Below are positions 1 to 8,287 of a stretch of 64,000 nt of DNA, one piece after another. The notes beneath the pieces are model-generated. The model made no database searches and was not told the DNA's origin. It saw only the letters and a list, made by a program, of their open reading frames with translations. Location: assembly GCF_947496995.1 (NCBI RefSeq), contig NZ_CANMFD010000001.1:1794692-1858691 (forward strand), in the 5' to 3' direction. The DNA comes from an uncultured Roseibium sp. (GTDB lineage: Bacteria > Pseudomonadota > Alphaproteobacteria > Rhizobiales > Stappiaceae). Every line of letters starts with the position of its first letter. The first letter of the stretch is position 1. The translations under genes were made by a program, and so were the position numbers.

Positions 1-356
1 GAAGCTGCGGCGTTGTGGGTGTAACTGTTCCCACCGGATGTCGTCCCCAACAGCTCTGCGACCATGTCGGCGGCGGCATTGGGATCGACGGACATGTTGA
101 CGCTTGTGCCTGAACTTTTCTTGTGAATGGTTCCGTCCGAAGACACCCAGCTTTTGGTTTTCGAGCTGGAATAGTCACGACTGATACGCCCGTTGAATGG
201 GGGTGGCATAATCGGTTCGGCACCCGTGAAAACGGGATCCGAATAAGGCCTGGACCCGTAGCCCGGGCCGTCGTTCTGACCGTCGCTTTGGCAACCGGCC
301 AAGAGTGATCCTATAAAAACAGCACCGCTGAAGATTTTGCCTGACTTCACATTCAC
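1..356 (-). CDS. Putative lipoprotein, 3' part cut by window edge
   Basis: Read on the minus strand from a GTG at 356 (a second in-frame GTG at 350 is also possible, with a GGGGG ribosome site just upstream). The first residues are basic, then a hydrophobic stretch ends in a lipobox, LLAGC, around residue 22, so the protein should be lipidated and membrane anchored. After the Cys the visible part is rich in Gly, Ser, Pro and Asn (low complexity) and runs off the window at base 1 after about 118 codons. I do not recognise a family. The lipobox is seen directly; the role is unknown. Confidence 0.6.
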   Translation of the reverse strand, partial: MNVKSGKIFSGAVFIGSLLAGCQSDGQNDGPGYGSRPYSDPVFTGAEPIMPPPFNGRISRDYSSSKTKSWVSSDGTIHKKSSGTSVNMSVDPNAAADMVAELLGTTSGGNSYTHNAAA

Positions 357-599
357 CCCCAAAAATTCACGTTCAATAGAGTGGATGCGTTACCTGACAT
401 TCCACATGGAAACGGCACCTTATACCAAGCTCACTTGATAGGAACCCGTTTGATCGCATTGTCCCGGTTGACGGAAAAATGCTTGTTCTGTCGTGGTCAA
501 GTACTTGTAGAATATGGATCATCAAGCTCTGGGGACGATGAAGGCGGCATCTGTCCCGAGGATGTGTGGACAGGCTTTCACGAGCGTAAAATCAAACGA

Positions 600-1259
600 T
601 TACTGTTCATCAACAGCAAGGTTGGTTGAAGACCGGGAGACCGCGTCTTCCAGAACCCGGATCATTTCGCGGGTTCCGGCGTCGGCCCGCTCACGGATCT
701 GCTGTGTCAGCGGATGATACTCCGTGCGGTCGCGTCCGTAGGTCAGATTGAACTTGTAGAAGCTTGCGCCGGGCGGCGGCATCAGCAGATGCTGGAAGAT
801 CGTTTCCAGCTTGTCGAAGGCCTTGGCAAAGCGTGCCTCCACTGACGCGGCCTTGGCGTATTCGTCCCACAAGGCAATCAGGTCTTCCGCCAGGTCCTTG
901 GGGAGTGCCGTGCAAAGGGTCTGGAAATCCCGCCGTTCGCGCTCCTGGCGATCGTCGCCTGGCTTCTGGTCGGGAGCGGGAATGTCCCCGGATATCGCCT
1001 CTCCGAGATCGTGGATCAGGCAGAGCTTCAAGAGCTTGAGAAAATCGATGCCTGCAAGCTCCTTCTCAAGAAGCAGCACCATGAGCGCGAGGCGCCAGCT
1101 GTGCTCGGCTGTGCTTTCCGGCCGGCCGTTGCGGGTCGAGCCGGACCGGATCGTGTCCTTCAGCTGTTCGGCGGACTGGAGAAACGCCAGGATCCCGGAC
1201 AGTCTTTTGTCGTCCATCTGCTGGTCGCACACGGGAGGAGGGGGTGTCATCTGTGTCAT
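600..1259 (-). CDS. HD-domain hydrolase (YfbR/HDDC2-like)
   Basis: About 219 residues. The metal-binding HD pattern is visible: EHSW near residue 52, then the HD pair in IHDLGEAISGD near residue 83, and a downstream Asp in FDKLETIFQ. This matches the HD_3/YfbR-HDDC2 group, which includes 5'-deoxynucleotidases; the exact substrate is inferred only. The ATG at 1259 is chosen because longer in-frame versions overlap the end of the upstream regulator gene; an ATG at 1217 is an alternative. It lies 49 bases behind the XRE regulator on the same strand and may be co-transcribed with it. Confidence 0.8.
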   Translation of the reverse strand: MTQMTPPPPVCDQQMDDKRLSGILAFLQSAEQLKDTIRSGSTRNGRPESTAEHSWRLALMVLLLEKELAGIDFLKLLKLCLIHDLGEAISGDIPAPDQKPGDDRQERERRDFQTLCTALPKDLAEDLIALWDEYAKAASVEARFAKAFDKLETIFQHLLMPPPGASFYKFNLTYGRDRTEYHPLTQQIRERADAGTREMIRVLEDAVSRSSTNLAVDEQ

Positions 1260-1308
1260 GACGGCAAGAGTAACGGGCTCGCCCATGCCAGGCCATGCGG
1301 TGAATATT

Positions 1309-1887
1309 TTATGCGCGCAGCGCGTCCCGGGGAGCTTCGCGCACCAGGCGGGCAAAGCTGCCGTCCGAAAGCGGCAGCCGGGAAATCCTGATCCGGCTTT
1401 CCGGGATGGTCATCTCGGGAAAACTTGCCCGCTCGGTCTCGTAGACGATATCCGCGGACATCGGTTCGAACCAGCCATAGTCCACCAGTTTGAATTCCAT
1501 TGCCCGGATACCGTCCGAGGCAAATCGCCAGAGCGGACGGTTCATGAACTGCGCGACCGGCAGATGCCACTCCCGTGCCCGCGCCGGAGAAATCGCCAGA
1601 AGACGGTGAGTGAGATCGCAAACCAGATGAACCGGTTCCGATGCCAGTGTTACCAGATCCAGCAAGGCCCGGTCGGCGGCTGTTTGCGGCCGGGCGCGGA
1701 GCAGCCGGGTGATTTTCGCTCTTTCCACGCCATTCGGCTGCGCAAGACCGCTCTCCCAGCGGGAAATCCTGCTCTGGGAAACACCAAGATCACAGGCCAG
1801 CGCTTCCTGCTTGATGCGGTTCAGCACCCTCCACCGGCGTAAGGAGGCGCCGAGACTGGTTTCCAGGACTGCGGTTTCATTCGACAT
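1309..1887 (-). CDS. XRE-family transcriptional regulator
   Basis: 192 residues. The N-terminal 65 residues form a Cro/C1-type helix-turn-helix: LRRWRVLNRIKQEALACDLG followed by VSQSRISRWESG is the usual scaffold and recognition helix. The C-terminal 120 residues carry a stretch like LVCDLTHRLLAISPAR that resembles a small PAS-like sensor module, but no ligand residue is evident. Likely a cytoplasmic DNA-binding regulator; its targets are unknown. It precedes the HD hydrolase in the same direction, so local control is plausible. Confidence 0.8.
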   Translation of the reverse strand: MSNETAVLETSLGASLRRWRVLNRIKQEALACDLGVSQSRISRWESGLAQPNGVERAKITRLLRARPQTAADRALLDLVTLASEPVHLVCDLTHRLLAISPARAREWHLPVAQFMNRPLWRFASDGIRAMEFKLVDYGWFEPMSADIVYETERASFPEMTIPESRIRISRLPLSDGSFARLVREAPRDALRA

Positions 1888-1931
1888 GAAGCGAGCTTAA
1901 CGCGAAAGCTATCGACGGGGGAGTCCACACC

Positions 1932-2303
1932 TTAACCGCTCGCGGTTTCGCGATAGGCCCGGCTGGACACTTGCAGGGAATTGCCATCGGGATCCTTGGC
2001 GTTCGCGAACTGATATCCGTCCGCCTGATGAGACGTTCCGAAAACAAGTCCCTGGCTCTTTGCCGTCGCGCAAAAGCCGGGAATGTCCTCGATGTCGAAG
2101 ACCAGCTTCACCGCCACCTGACCGAGTTTCTGCGCTTTGCCGGCCTTGTGCAGAAGAAGATGCGCACCGCCGTCTGCAGGGACCAGTTCGGTGATCCTGT
2201 CTGCCGGAGATTGGAGAACGGAAAATCCGAAGTGACACGCGTAGAACGCTGCGCTGCGTTCCACATCCCTGACGTAAAGAATTATGCGGGTAAGCGGAGC
2301 CAA
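1932..2303 (-). CDS. VOC-family (glyoxalase/bleomycin resistance fold) protein
   Basis: 123 residues with the typical start LTRIILYVRDVERSAAFYA, a central AVKLVFDIEDIPGFC segment and a C-terminal KDPDGNSLQVSSR, where the final Glu/Gln-type metal position of the fold lies. Such proteins are small cytoplasmic metal-dependent lyases, dioxygenases or resistance proteins; substrate cannot be told. It starts 3 bases after the stop of the GFA gene, so the two are one transcript. Confidence 0.75.
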   Translation of the reverse strand: MAPLTRIILYVRDVERSAAFYACHFGFSVLQSPADRITELVPADGGAHLLLHKAGKAQKLGQVAVKLVFDIEDIPGFCATAKSQGLVFGTSHQADGYQFANAKDPDGNSLQVSSRAYRETASG

Positions 2304-2306
2304 AAC

Positions 2307-2762
2307 TCAGACCTGATCCTGTTTTGCCGGACGGAGTTCGCCCTGGGTAAAGGCAATGGCCGGGTCCGACGAGTGTTCCACGTTTTCTCCCAGAACGGTC
2401 GTCCAGTCATGTTTGCGATGTTCATAGACGGAAAAGCGCGGGGCCGGAAACTGCGGATCGGCGAACGCCCCGAGAGGAATGGCGATGACACCCGGCCATC
2501 CTTCGATCACATAGGAAACAGTGGCGCCGCAGGTCGGGCAAAACCTGTAGGTGGCCTTGTGACCGCTGTCTGCTGTCCGATGCCATTCTGAAAACTCTCC
2601 GCTGAGAGTGACCTTGTCGTCCGGCCAGCGGGCCTGGGCGGAAAAGGCGCTTCCAGTGCGTTTCTGGCATTCAAGGCAATGACAGACGGAAACGCGCACC
2701 GGTTCGCCCTGGCAAACCGCCTTCAACTGGCCGCAACGGCATGTGGCTTCACGCATTACCAT
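2307..2762 (-). CDS. GFA/CENP-V-fold zinc protein
   Basis: 151 residues with the Cys pattern of the glutathione-dependent formaldehyde-activating (GFA) family: CRCGQLKAVCQG at the N terminus, CHCLECQKRTGSAF near residue 30 and FCPTCGATVSY near residue 95. These bind two zinc ions. Many members are called S-(hydroxymethyl)glutathione synthase, but that activity is doubtful for most of the family. First gene of a two-gene unit with the VOC protein. Confidence 0.8.
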   Translation of the reverse strand: MVMREATCRCGQLKAVCQGEPVRVSVCHCLECQKRTGSAFSAQARWPDDKVTLSGEFSEWHRTADSGHKATYRFCPTCGATVSYVIEGWPGVIAIPLGAFADPQFPAPRFSVYEHRKHDWTTVLGENVEHSSDPAIAFTQGELRPAKQDQV

Positions 2763-3202
2763 CGGTCTTCATCCTGCAAGAGTGCGGCAAACCATATCAG
2801 CACGTCCAGGGGAATGAAAAGCGCTTCCCGATCTGATCGTGGGGTCCGTTCCCTCAGGTGATTGCCATCAGCGTGCCACACCATGACCGATGGCCCCTGA
2901 TTGATCCCGCACCGCCGGTTTAAGCCGCACCGTCATCCTCATGGGGTACGGAGAGATGAAGCCGGTCATCCGTCAGAATATCATTTCAGGGCATCTCCGG
3001 AAAAAGCCAACAAGATCGAGCTTAGAATAATGAATGAATTTACGTATACTTAGATAGTAAATTATAATATATTTAAGTAATATTCAAAATTTAATAAATA
3101 AATAACATGTATATATTCACGAATACAATTGTAGGGTGAAATATAAAAGCGTATAAAGCGCAGGTATTCATGGTGGTGTTGGTAATTTGAGTGGGGGCAT
3201 TT
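2763..3202. other. Intergenic region, AT-rich in its right half
   Basis: 440 bases between the divergent GFA gene and the oxoamine synthase. The left 220 bases have ordinary composition and no convincing gene. From about 3020 to 3180 the DNA becomes very AT-rich, unlike the GC-rich neighbours, and carries the promoter listed separately. No RNA gene was recognised. Confidence 0.6.
3129..3157 (+). promoter_or_regulatory. Candidate sigma-70 promoter of the oxoamine synthase operon
   Basis: TTGTAG at 3129-3134 and TATAAA at 3152-3157 are separated by exactly 17 bases, inside an AT-rich block. The start codon lies about 45 bases downstream. Confidence 0.5.
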
Positions 3203-4453
3203 ATGAGCAACAAGCGTCAGGCGGCGGATACCGCATTTCAAAACAGGATTTACGACAACGCGATGATGCAGCGCGTCCGACAAATCCGTACCGACGGGCA
3301 TTATCTCTACCACAAGGCCCAGACGCCGGCAGGACAGAACGAGGCCGACATCGACGGCCGCAGGCTTCTCCTGCTCGGCTCCACCAATTACCTGGGCCTC
3401 GCGCAGGACCCTCGCGTGGTCGAAGCGGCATCCAGGGCGAGCGAGAAATACGGCACCTCCTGTACGTCGAGCCGCCTTCTGACGGGAACTAGGCCCGTCC
3501 ATGAGGAGCTTGAGACCCGCTTGGCCCATTTTCTCGGCAAGGAAGCGGCGCTCGTCTTCACCACGGGCTACCTTGCCAACATTGGCGCCATTCCGGCACT
3601 GATCGGCCGTCACGACGGCGCCTACTTCGATGCCGAAGTCCATGCCTGCATTCTCGACGGGGTGATGCTCTCCGGCGCGGAGCGATATCGCATCCGCCAC
3701 AACAACGTCGAGGATCTGAGCGCCAGGCTGGCGGGGTCGGAACATGAGCGCAAGCTGGTCCTGATCGACAGCATCTATTCCCTGGCAGGCGACGTCGCGC
3801 CGCTTGAGCAGATCGTCGACGTGGCCGACAAGCATGGCGCCTGGGTCATGCTGGACGATGCCCACGGCTGTGGCGTTCTCGGGCCGCAGGGGCGGGGCCT
3901 TGCACATGCAACGGGCATGACCGACAGGATTCCGGTCATCATGGGTGTCTTCAGCAAGTGTTTCGCCTCGACGGGCGGGTTCGTCGCCGGCTCCGCGGAT
4001 CTCATCGATCACCTTCGTTTCAACGCACGCTCCTTTCTTTTCAGCAATGCTCTTGCCCCAGGGCAAGCGGCGGCAGCCCTTGCCTCCCTCGACATTTTGA
4101 TCGCGGAGCCGGAAATCGCGGAACGGGCCTGCGCTCTTGGAGACCGGGCGCGTCAGGCCTTGCGTTCCATGGGATGGCGATGCGGCGGAGACGGAACCCA
4201 GATGGTGCCTATCCTGTTGGGAAATGATGCTCTGGCCTTCAAGGTGACCATGGCGCTTGCAGACGCCGGAGTTCTTGTCAGCCCGGCGGTCAATCCCGGT
4301 GTGCCGAAGGGCAAGGATCTGCTTCGGATCACTTTCCCTCCGACTCTGACCGAGGCCGGTTTTTGCCGGGCCCTGGAAGCATTTCAAACTGTCAGTACCC
4401 GGTTTCCCGAAGCGCTCACCGGTGCCGGAGAAAGCGCGATGAGTGCGGCATGA
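3203..4453 (+). CDS. Alpha-oxoamine synthase (SPT/CqsA/KBL/BioF-like aminotransferase)
   Basis: 416 residues of the PLP fold type I family that joins an acyl-CoA or acyl-ACP to an amino acid with loss of CO2. Visible marks: TNYLGLAQDPRV near residue 61, SSRLLTGT, the stacking His in HACILDG, LDDAHGCGVLG, and the Schiff-base Lys (about 252) in FSKCFASTGGFVAG, which is closest to the serine palmitoyltransferase/CqsA style. ATG at 3203 is preferred over GTG at 3191 because GGGGG sits six bases before it. It overlaps the next gene by ATGA. Product could be a 3-keto-sphinganine-like lipid, an alpha-hydroxyketone signal precursor, or another aminoketone; sequence alone does not decide. Confidence 0.8.
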   Translation: MSNKRQAADTAFQNRIYDNAMMQRVRQIRTDGHYLYHKAQTPAGQNEADIDGRRLLLLGSTNYLGLAQDPRVVEAASRASEKYGTSCTSSRLLTGTRPVHEELETRLAHFLGKEAALVFTTGYLANIGAIPALIGRHDGAYFDAEVHACILDGVMLSGAERYRIRHNNVEDLSARLAGSEHERKLVLIDSIYSLAGDVAPLEQIVDVADKHGAWVMLDDAHGCGVLGPQGRGLAHATGMTDRIPVIMGVFSKCFASTGGFVAGSADLIDHLRFNARSFLFSNALAPGQAAAALASLDILIAEPEIAERACALGDRARQALRSMGWRCGGDGTQMVPILLGNDALAFKVTMALADAGVLVSPAVNPGVPKGKDLLRITFPPTLTEAGFCRALEAFQTVSTRFPEALTGAGESAMSAA

Positions 4454-5241
4454 GCGGGTCAAGGCCGCGGCATGTGGCCATTAGCGGTGCGGGAGGGCAA
4501 CTCGGTCGTGCCTTGATCGACGTCCTGTCGCCCTTGGCCGCGCATCTGTCCGTGTCCGATCTCGATATCGGCCGTCTTGACGGCATTTCCCGGAGGGTGC
4601 CGGAGGAGGGAAGGGCCGAGATCCACCCGGCACCGGTAGATGTCGGTGATGACGATGCGCTGAGGCTCTGGCTCGCCGCATGCCGCGAGCGAGCGCCGCT
4701 CGACTGGATGATTGTCAATGCAGGGCTCGGCGGACCGTCTCCGCAAGGGGCGCTTTGCGAGGATCCTGGGCGGACCGCTTCGCTGATTGAGATCAACTTG
4801 AGGTCGGCCATCGAACAGTGCCGCATCGCCTCGGAAATGATGATTGGCAACGGCGGAGGGCGGCTCGTTCTGATAAGTTCGCTTTCGGCGCTGCTCGGTT
4901 ATCCGGATGCGCCCGTCTATGCGGCGACAAAAGCGGGGCTGAGGGCATACGGACTTTCAATGTCCGCGCGCCTTGCGGGCACCGGCGTCGGAATCACGAT
5001 CGCACTGCCAGGCTTCCTCAGTGAAGGCATGGGAGAGAGCGGCACCTGGCGGCCGTTCAGCATGACCCCTCGGCAGGCTGCGAGGCAGATCGTCGGTGCG
5101 GCGAGGTCGGGGCGGACCGAAATTTCCTTCCCGCGTCCCATGTCCGCAGCCATCGGCGCCCTCGGTCTTCTGCCCGCCACCCTGCGCGGGGCGGTCTATC
5201 ACCGCTGGTCCGGACAGAGCCAGGTCTCGTCGCAAAGTTAA
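4450..5241 (+). CDS. Short-chain dehydrogenase/reductase, partner of the oxoamine synthase
   Basis: 263 residues. Rossmann motif SGAGGQLGRA near residue 12, NAG in IVNAGLGG, catalytic Ser in LISSLSALLGY and YAATK (Tyr and Lys) follow the classical SDR order. The start ATG overlaps the stop of the synthase (ATGA), so translation is coupled. The likely job is NAD(P)H reduction of the ketone made by the synthase, as 3-ketosphinganine reductase does after serine palmitoyltransferase; that is inference from context. The tail after residue 200 is hydrophobic in part and may touch the membrane. Confidence 0.8.
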   Translation: MSGSRPRHVAISGAGGQLGRALIDVLSPLAAHLSVSDLDIGRLDGISRRVPEEGRAEIHPAPVDVGDDDALRLWLAACRERAPLDWMIVNAGLGGPSPQGALCEDPGRTASLIEINLRSAIEQCRIASEMMIGNGGGRLVLISSLSALLGYPDAPVYAATKAGLRAYGLSMSARLAGTGVGITIALPGFLSEGMGESGTWRPFSMTPRQAARQIVGAARSGRTEISFPRPMSAAIGALGLLPATLRGAVYHRWSGQSQVSSQS

Positions 5242-5283
5242 CTCGCCCGTATCGCGTCTTTGCGCGGAAGGGGGCAATGGGCT

Positions 5284-5910
5284 TTACCGGTATTTCTCGA
5301 TAAAGGCGTCAATCGGCAACTGGCGGAAATCCGGCAGTCGTTCCTTGAGCTGCGCGTGTGTCCAGTCCCACCAGGCGATTTCCATGAGGGCTTCCTCCTG
5401 GGGAACCGTGAACCGGCGCTTGATCGGTTTTGCGGCGACGCCGCCGACGATCGTGTAGGGCGCGACATCCTTCGAGACGACGGCGCCCGCGGCGATAATC
5501 GCGCCGGTTCCGATCGTGACGCCGGCAAGCACGGTGACATTGTGGCCGATCCACACATCGTGGCCGATGGTCACCCAGTCATCCTTGCGCCACTGGAAGA
5601 AGCCGGCATCGTCCTCACCCAGCCCATAGGCCGCCGCACGGTAGGTGAAGTGGTGCTGGGACGCGCGCCAGGTGGCGTGGTTGCCCGGATTGAGGCGCAC
5701 GCGGCGGGCGATGGAGCAGAACTTTCCGATGGTCGACCAGACCACGTCGCCATCCTCGACGATATAGGAATAGTCGCCCATGCGGCTCTCGCGCATTTCG
5801 GTGCGCGCGCCTACCTCCGTCCAGATGCCAAGTTCGCAATCAAGGACCGTTGCCTCGACGTGAACATTGGGGGCTTCGCTCAGCACGGGTTTTTGCGTTG
5901 GGACGGACAT
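5284..5910 (-). CDS. Hexapeptide-repeat acetyltransferase linked to phosphonate genes
   Basis: 208 residues with left-handed beta-helix repeats ([49 protein letters not shown]) as in CatB-type acyltransferases. Size and sequence fit the hexapeptide transferase family that travels with phosphonate operons. It is divergent from phnC and has its own Pho-box array 68 bases upstream, so it should respond to phosphate limitation. GGAG lies six bases before the ATG. Possible substrate: an aminoalkylphosphonate or a related compound; this is not shown by the sequence. Confidence 0.8.
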   Translation of the reverse strand: MSVPTQKPVLSEAPNVHVEATVLDCELGIWTEVGARTEMRESRMGDYSYIVEDGDVVWSTIGKFCSIARRVRLNPGNHATWRASQHHFTYRAAAYGLGEDDAGFFQWRKDDWVTIGHDVWIGHNVTVLAGVTIGTGAIIAAGAVVSKDVAPYTIVGGVAAKPIKRRFTVPQEEALMEIAWWDWTHAQLKERLPDFRQLPIDAFIEKYR

Positions 5911-5950
5911 TCGATGCTCCGGATGGAGGGTTGCAGACAGGCGAATGAGG

Positions 5951-6006
5951 TTTATAGCGAGCCAGACAAAGTGCGTGATGACGGATAGATGACACCCCTA
6001 TGACAG
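5951..6006 (-). promoter_or_regulatory. Pho-box array and -10 for the acetyltransferase gene
   Basis: On the minus strand three half-sites follow each other every 11 bases: CTGTCAT (6006-6000), GTGTCAT (5995-5989) and CCGTCAT (5984-5978), with 4-base AT/GC spacers. This is the layout of PhoB boxes. A possible -10, TATAAA, lies at 5956-5951, 21 bases beyond the array and about 41 bases before the start codon. Confidence 0.7.
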
Positions 6007-6190
6007 TATTCAGTTTTTTGAACACTCTTCACCATGAAAATCTGAATGCCTGATCGCGGGTCGTCTGGCACAAAGATCCGCGTCTGCTTCAAAAAGCGGC
6101 AATTCGTTTTTTCTCGCCTTTATAAATAAGTCGCTGATTGTGAAGCTGAAGTTTTCAGAACTTCGCGGATTTGCCGGCTGTCCCGCTTGA

Positions 6191-6252
6191 ATGTCATTCA
6201 TCTGTCATAAATCTTTGACCTTCGGTTCAAGTAACTGTCATCTGTTTGTAAC
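6191..6252 (+). promoter_or_regulatory. Extended Pho-box array upstream of phnC
   Basis: Six heptamers in one 11-base register: ATGTCAT 6191, CTGTCAT 6202, CTTTGAC 6213, GGTTCAA 6224 (weak), CTGTCAT 6235, TTGTAAC 6246. Two are perfect matches to the PhoB half-site CTGTCAT. Three overlapping or adjacent 18-bp boxes are possible. The array ends too close to the ATG at 6259 for that codon to be a natural start if transcription begins downstream of the last box. Confidence 0.75.
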
Positions 6253-6306
6253 GGTCCGATGGCTCTTGTCGCTGGCAAGATGAACAGACACGGACAGGGC
6301 TGGCGG

Positions 6307-7140
6307 GTGATTCAATTTCGAGAAGTGACCAAGACCTTCGGGTTTCGGACCGCGGTGAACAAGGTCAGTTTCGACATCGGCAAGCCAATGATGATCGGGA
6401 TCATCGGGCGCTCCGGCGCGGGGAAATCGACCCTGCTGCGCATGATCAACCGGCTGACCCCGGCAACGTCCGGCCAGATCCTCTTCGAAGACCGTGACAT
6501 CCTCAGCCTCAGGGGCGGCATGATGCGCCGCTGGCAGCGCGATTGCGCCATGGTGTTCCAGCAGTTCAACCTGGTCCCGCGTCTCGACGTGGTGACCAAC
6601 GTGATGCTCGGGCGTCTGAACGGCCACGGGACGCTCAAGAGCCTCTTCAATATCTTCGGCGAGGACGATGTCAGGACTGCGCTCGCCGCGCTCGACCGTC
6701 TCGGCATTGTCCAGGAAGCCAACAAACGCGCCGAGGAACTGTCGGGCGGCCAGCAGCAGCGCGTGGCGATCGCCCGCGCACTGATGCAGGACCCGCACAT
6801 GATCCTTGCGGACGAGCCGATCGCCTCGCTTGATCCCATGAACGCCAAGATCGTCATGGACGCACTGCGCGAAATCCACGAGCGCGACAACAAGATCGTC
6901 ATCTGCAATCTGCACACGCTCGATACGGCGCGCAACTATTGCGACCGGGTGATCGGCATGCGCGACGGGTTCCTTGTCTTTGACGGCAAGCCCGAGGAGC
7001 TGACGACCCACGTCGCACGCGAGATCTATGGCGCCAATGAAAGCTTCAACGAGGCCGCGACCTCCACTGCCATCGATGCCGGCCAGTCCGGTTCACAAGA
7101 ATCCGCCGGAGCGATGACCCCGGCGGCGGCGGCGGTTTGA
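6307..7140 (+). CDS. phnC: Phosphonate ABC transporter ATP-binding protein
   Basis: 277 residues from a GTG at 6307. Walker [10 protein letters not shown] near residue 34, Q-loop VFQQFN, signature LSGGQQQR near 144, Walker B MILADEP and the switch His in NLHTLD are all present, so it is a working ABC ATPase. Family members begin close to 'IQFREVTK', and GGACAGGG precedes this GTG; ATGs at 6283 and 6259 are possible but have no ribosome site, and 6259 lies 7 bases from the last Pho half-site. The C-terminal 40 residues are an Ala/Ser/Gly-rich tail. First gene of phnC-D-E-E; drives import of phosphonates from the inner face of the membrane. Confidence 0.92.
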   Translation: MIQFREVTKTFGFRTAVNKVSFDIGKPMMIGIIGRSGAGKSTLLRMINRLTPATSGQILFEDRDILSLRGGMMRRWQRDCAMVFQQFNLVPRLDVVTNVMLGRLNGHGTLKSLFNIFGEDDVRTALAALDRLGIVQEANKRAEELSGGQQQRVAIARALMQDPHMILADEPIASLDPMNAKIVMDALREIHERDNKIVICNLHTLDTARNYCDRVIGMRDGFLVFDGKPEELTTHVAREIYGANESFNEAATSTAIDAGQSGSQESAGAMTPAAAAV

Positions 7141-7198
7141 GCCGCCCGCGCATCTTCCAAACGTCATCTACATCGAGAACTCTCGGGGAGTGTCCCAA

Positions 7199-8113
7199 AT
7201 GAAACTCGTTTCCAAAATTGCCGCGCTTGCTGCTGTCAGCATGATCGCTCTGAACGCTTCTGTTGCCGGTGCAGCAGAAATCACCGAATTCCGCATTGGC
7301 ATCCTGGGCGGTGAAAACGCTTCGGACCGTCTGCGCGCCTACGAGTGCCTGGAAGAGAAAACCGCCGACCTGCTCGGTGTTCCGGTCAAGCTCTTCGCCC
7401 CGGCCGACTATAACGGCGTGATCGAAGGCCTGCTCGGCGGCAACCTCGACATGGCCTGGCTCGGCGCGTCCGGCTACGCGAAGGTCTTTCTGACCGATCC
7501 GGAAGCTGTTGATCCGGTGCTGGTGAAGGTCAACGTCGACGGCAGCTACGGCTACTATTCCATCGGCTTCGCCCGCGTCGACAGCGAGATCAACTCTCTG
7601 GAAGACATGAAGGGCAGGAAGTTCGGTTTTGGTGACCCCAATTCCACTTCCGGCTACCTGATCCCCTCCATCGAAATTCCGAAACTCGGCTACTCCATGA
7701 CCCCGGGCGACTATTTCGGCGATGTCGTTTTCACCGGCGGCCATGAGCAGACCATCGTTGCCGTTTCCAACGGCGACATCGACGCCGGCGTCACCTGGGC
7801 CGACGGCCTCGGCGAATGGGAAGACGGCTACAACTCCGGCGCGTTGCGCAAGGCTTCCGATGCCGGTCTGATCGACATGACCGAAATCCAGGAAATCTGG
7901 CGTTCGCCGGTGATCCCGGAAGGCCCGATCGTTCTGTCCAAGAAGCTGCCGGAAGACGTGAAGATCCAGATGACAGCTCTGATGGCGTCTCTGAACTCCC
8001 TCGATCCGGAATGCGCTTACGGCGTTGCAGCAGGTGACACCAAGGGCTTCATGCCGATCACCCACGACGCTTACGTTTCCATCGTGGAAGCACGCAAGGC
8101 CAAGAGCGAATAA
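7199..8113 (+). CDS. phnD: Phosphonate ABC transporter substrate-binding protein
   Basis: 304 residues. A Sec signal peptide (MKLVSKIAALAAVSMIALNA) ends at about ASVAGA|AEI. The mature part has PhnD-type segments such as FRIGILGGENASDRLRAYEC, LDMAWLGASGYAKV, FGFGDPNSTSGYLIP and GVTWADGL. It binds the phosphonate in the periplasm and hands it to PhnE. The ATG at 7199 is chosen because GGGGAG lies eight bases upstream; a GTG three codons earlier overlaps this site. Two hairpins separate it from phnE, probably giving more binding protein than permease. Confidence 0.93.
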   Translation: MKLVSKIAALAAVSMIALNASVAGAAEITEFRIGILGGENASDRLRAYECLEEKTADLLGVPVKLFAPADYNGVIEGLLGGNLDMAWLGASGYAKVFLTDPEAVDPVLVKVNVDGSYGYYSIGFARVDSEINSLEDMKGRKFGFGDPNSTSGYLIPSIEIPKLGYSMTPGDYFGDVVFTGGHEQTIVAVSNGDIDAGVTWADGLGEWEDGYNSGALRKASDAGLIDMTEIQEIWRSPVIPEGPIVLSKKLPEDVKIQMTALMASLNSLDPECAYGVAAGDTKGFMPITHDAYVSIVEARKAKSE

Positions 8114-8130
8114 TCACATCGTTCCAAAAG

Positions 8131-8157
8131 AACGCGGGCCGGTCTCCGGTCCGCGTT
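8131..8157 (+). terminator. Hairpin after phnD (attenuator or mRNA-end stabiliser)
   Basis: A 12-bp stem (8131-8142 with 8146-8157, one G-U pair) closes a 3-base loop, 18 bases after the phnD stop. Only a short T run follows, so partial termination or protection of phnD mRNA is more likely than full stop. Confidence 0.6.
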
Positions 8158-8224
8158 TTGGTATCCGTTTCCTCCGGGTGTCATCCCTGCTTGCGTAGTA
8201 ATGACACGTCGGGAGTCCGGCATC

Positions 8225-8256
8225 TGTCCAGGCTCCGTAGAAAGCCGGAGCGGACA
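8225..8256 (+). other. Second hairpin in the phnD-phnE spacer
   Basis: TGTCC + GCTCCG (8225-8229, 8232-8237) pair with CGGAGC + GGACA (8246-8256); the left arm has an AG bulge. It ends 31 bases before the phnE start. Confidence 0.4.
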
Positions 8257-8287
8257 TTCAAAACCATAACTTCAAGGTTCCACCGAC

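Noticed and set aside
3062..4462. 466-codon open frame opposite the oxoamine synthase
   Set aside because: Antisense shadow; it also runs through the AT-rich promoter with no sensible composition.
8178..8207. GTGTCAT...ATGACAC inverted repeat in the phnD-phnE spacer
   Set aside because: Half-sites point toward each other with a 16-base gap; this is not a PhoB layout, and the hairpins nearby explain the region better.
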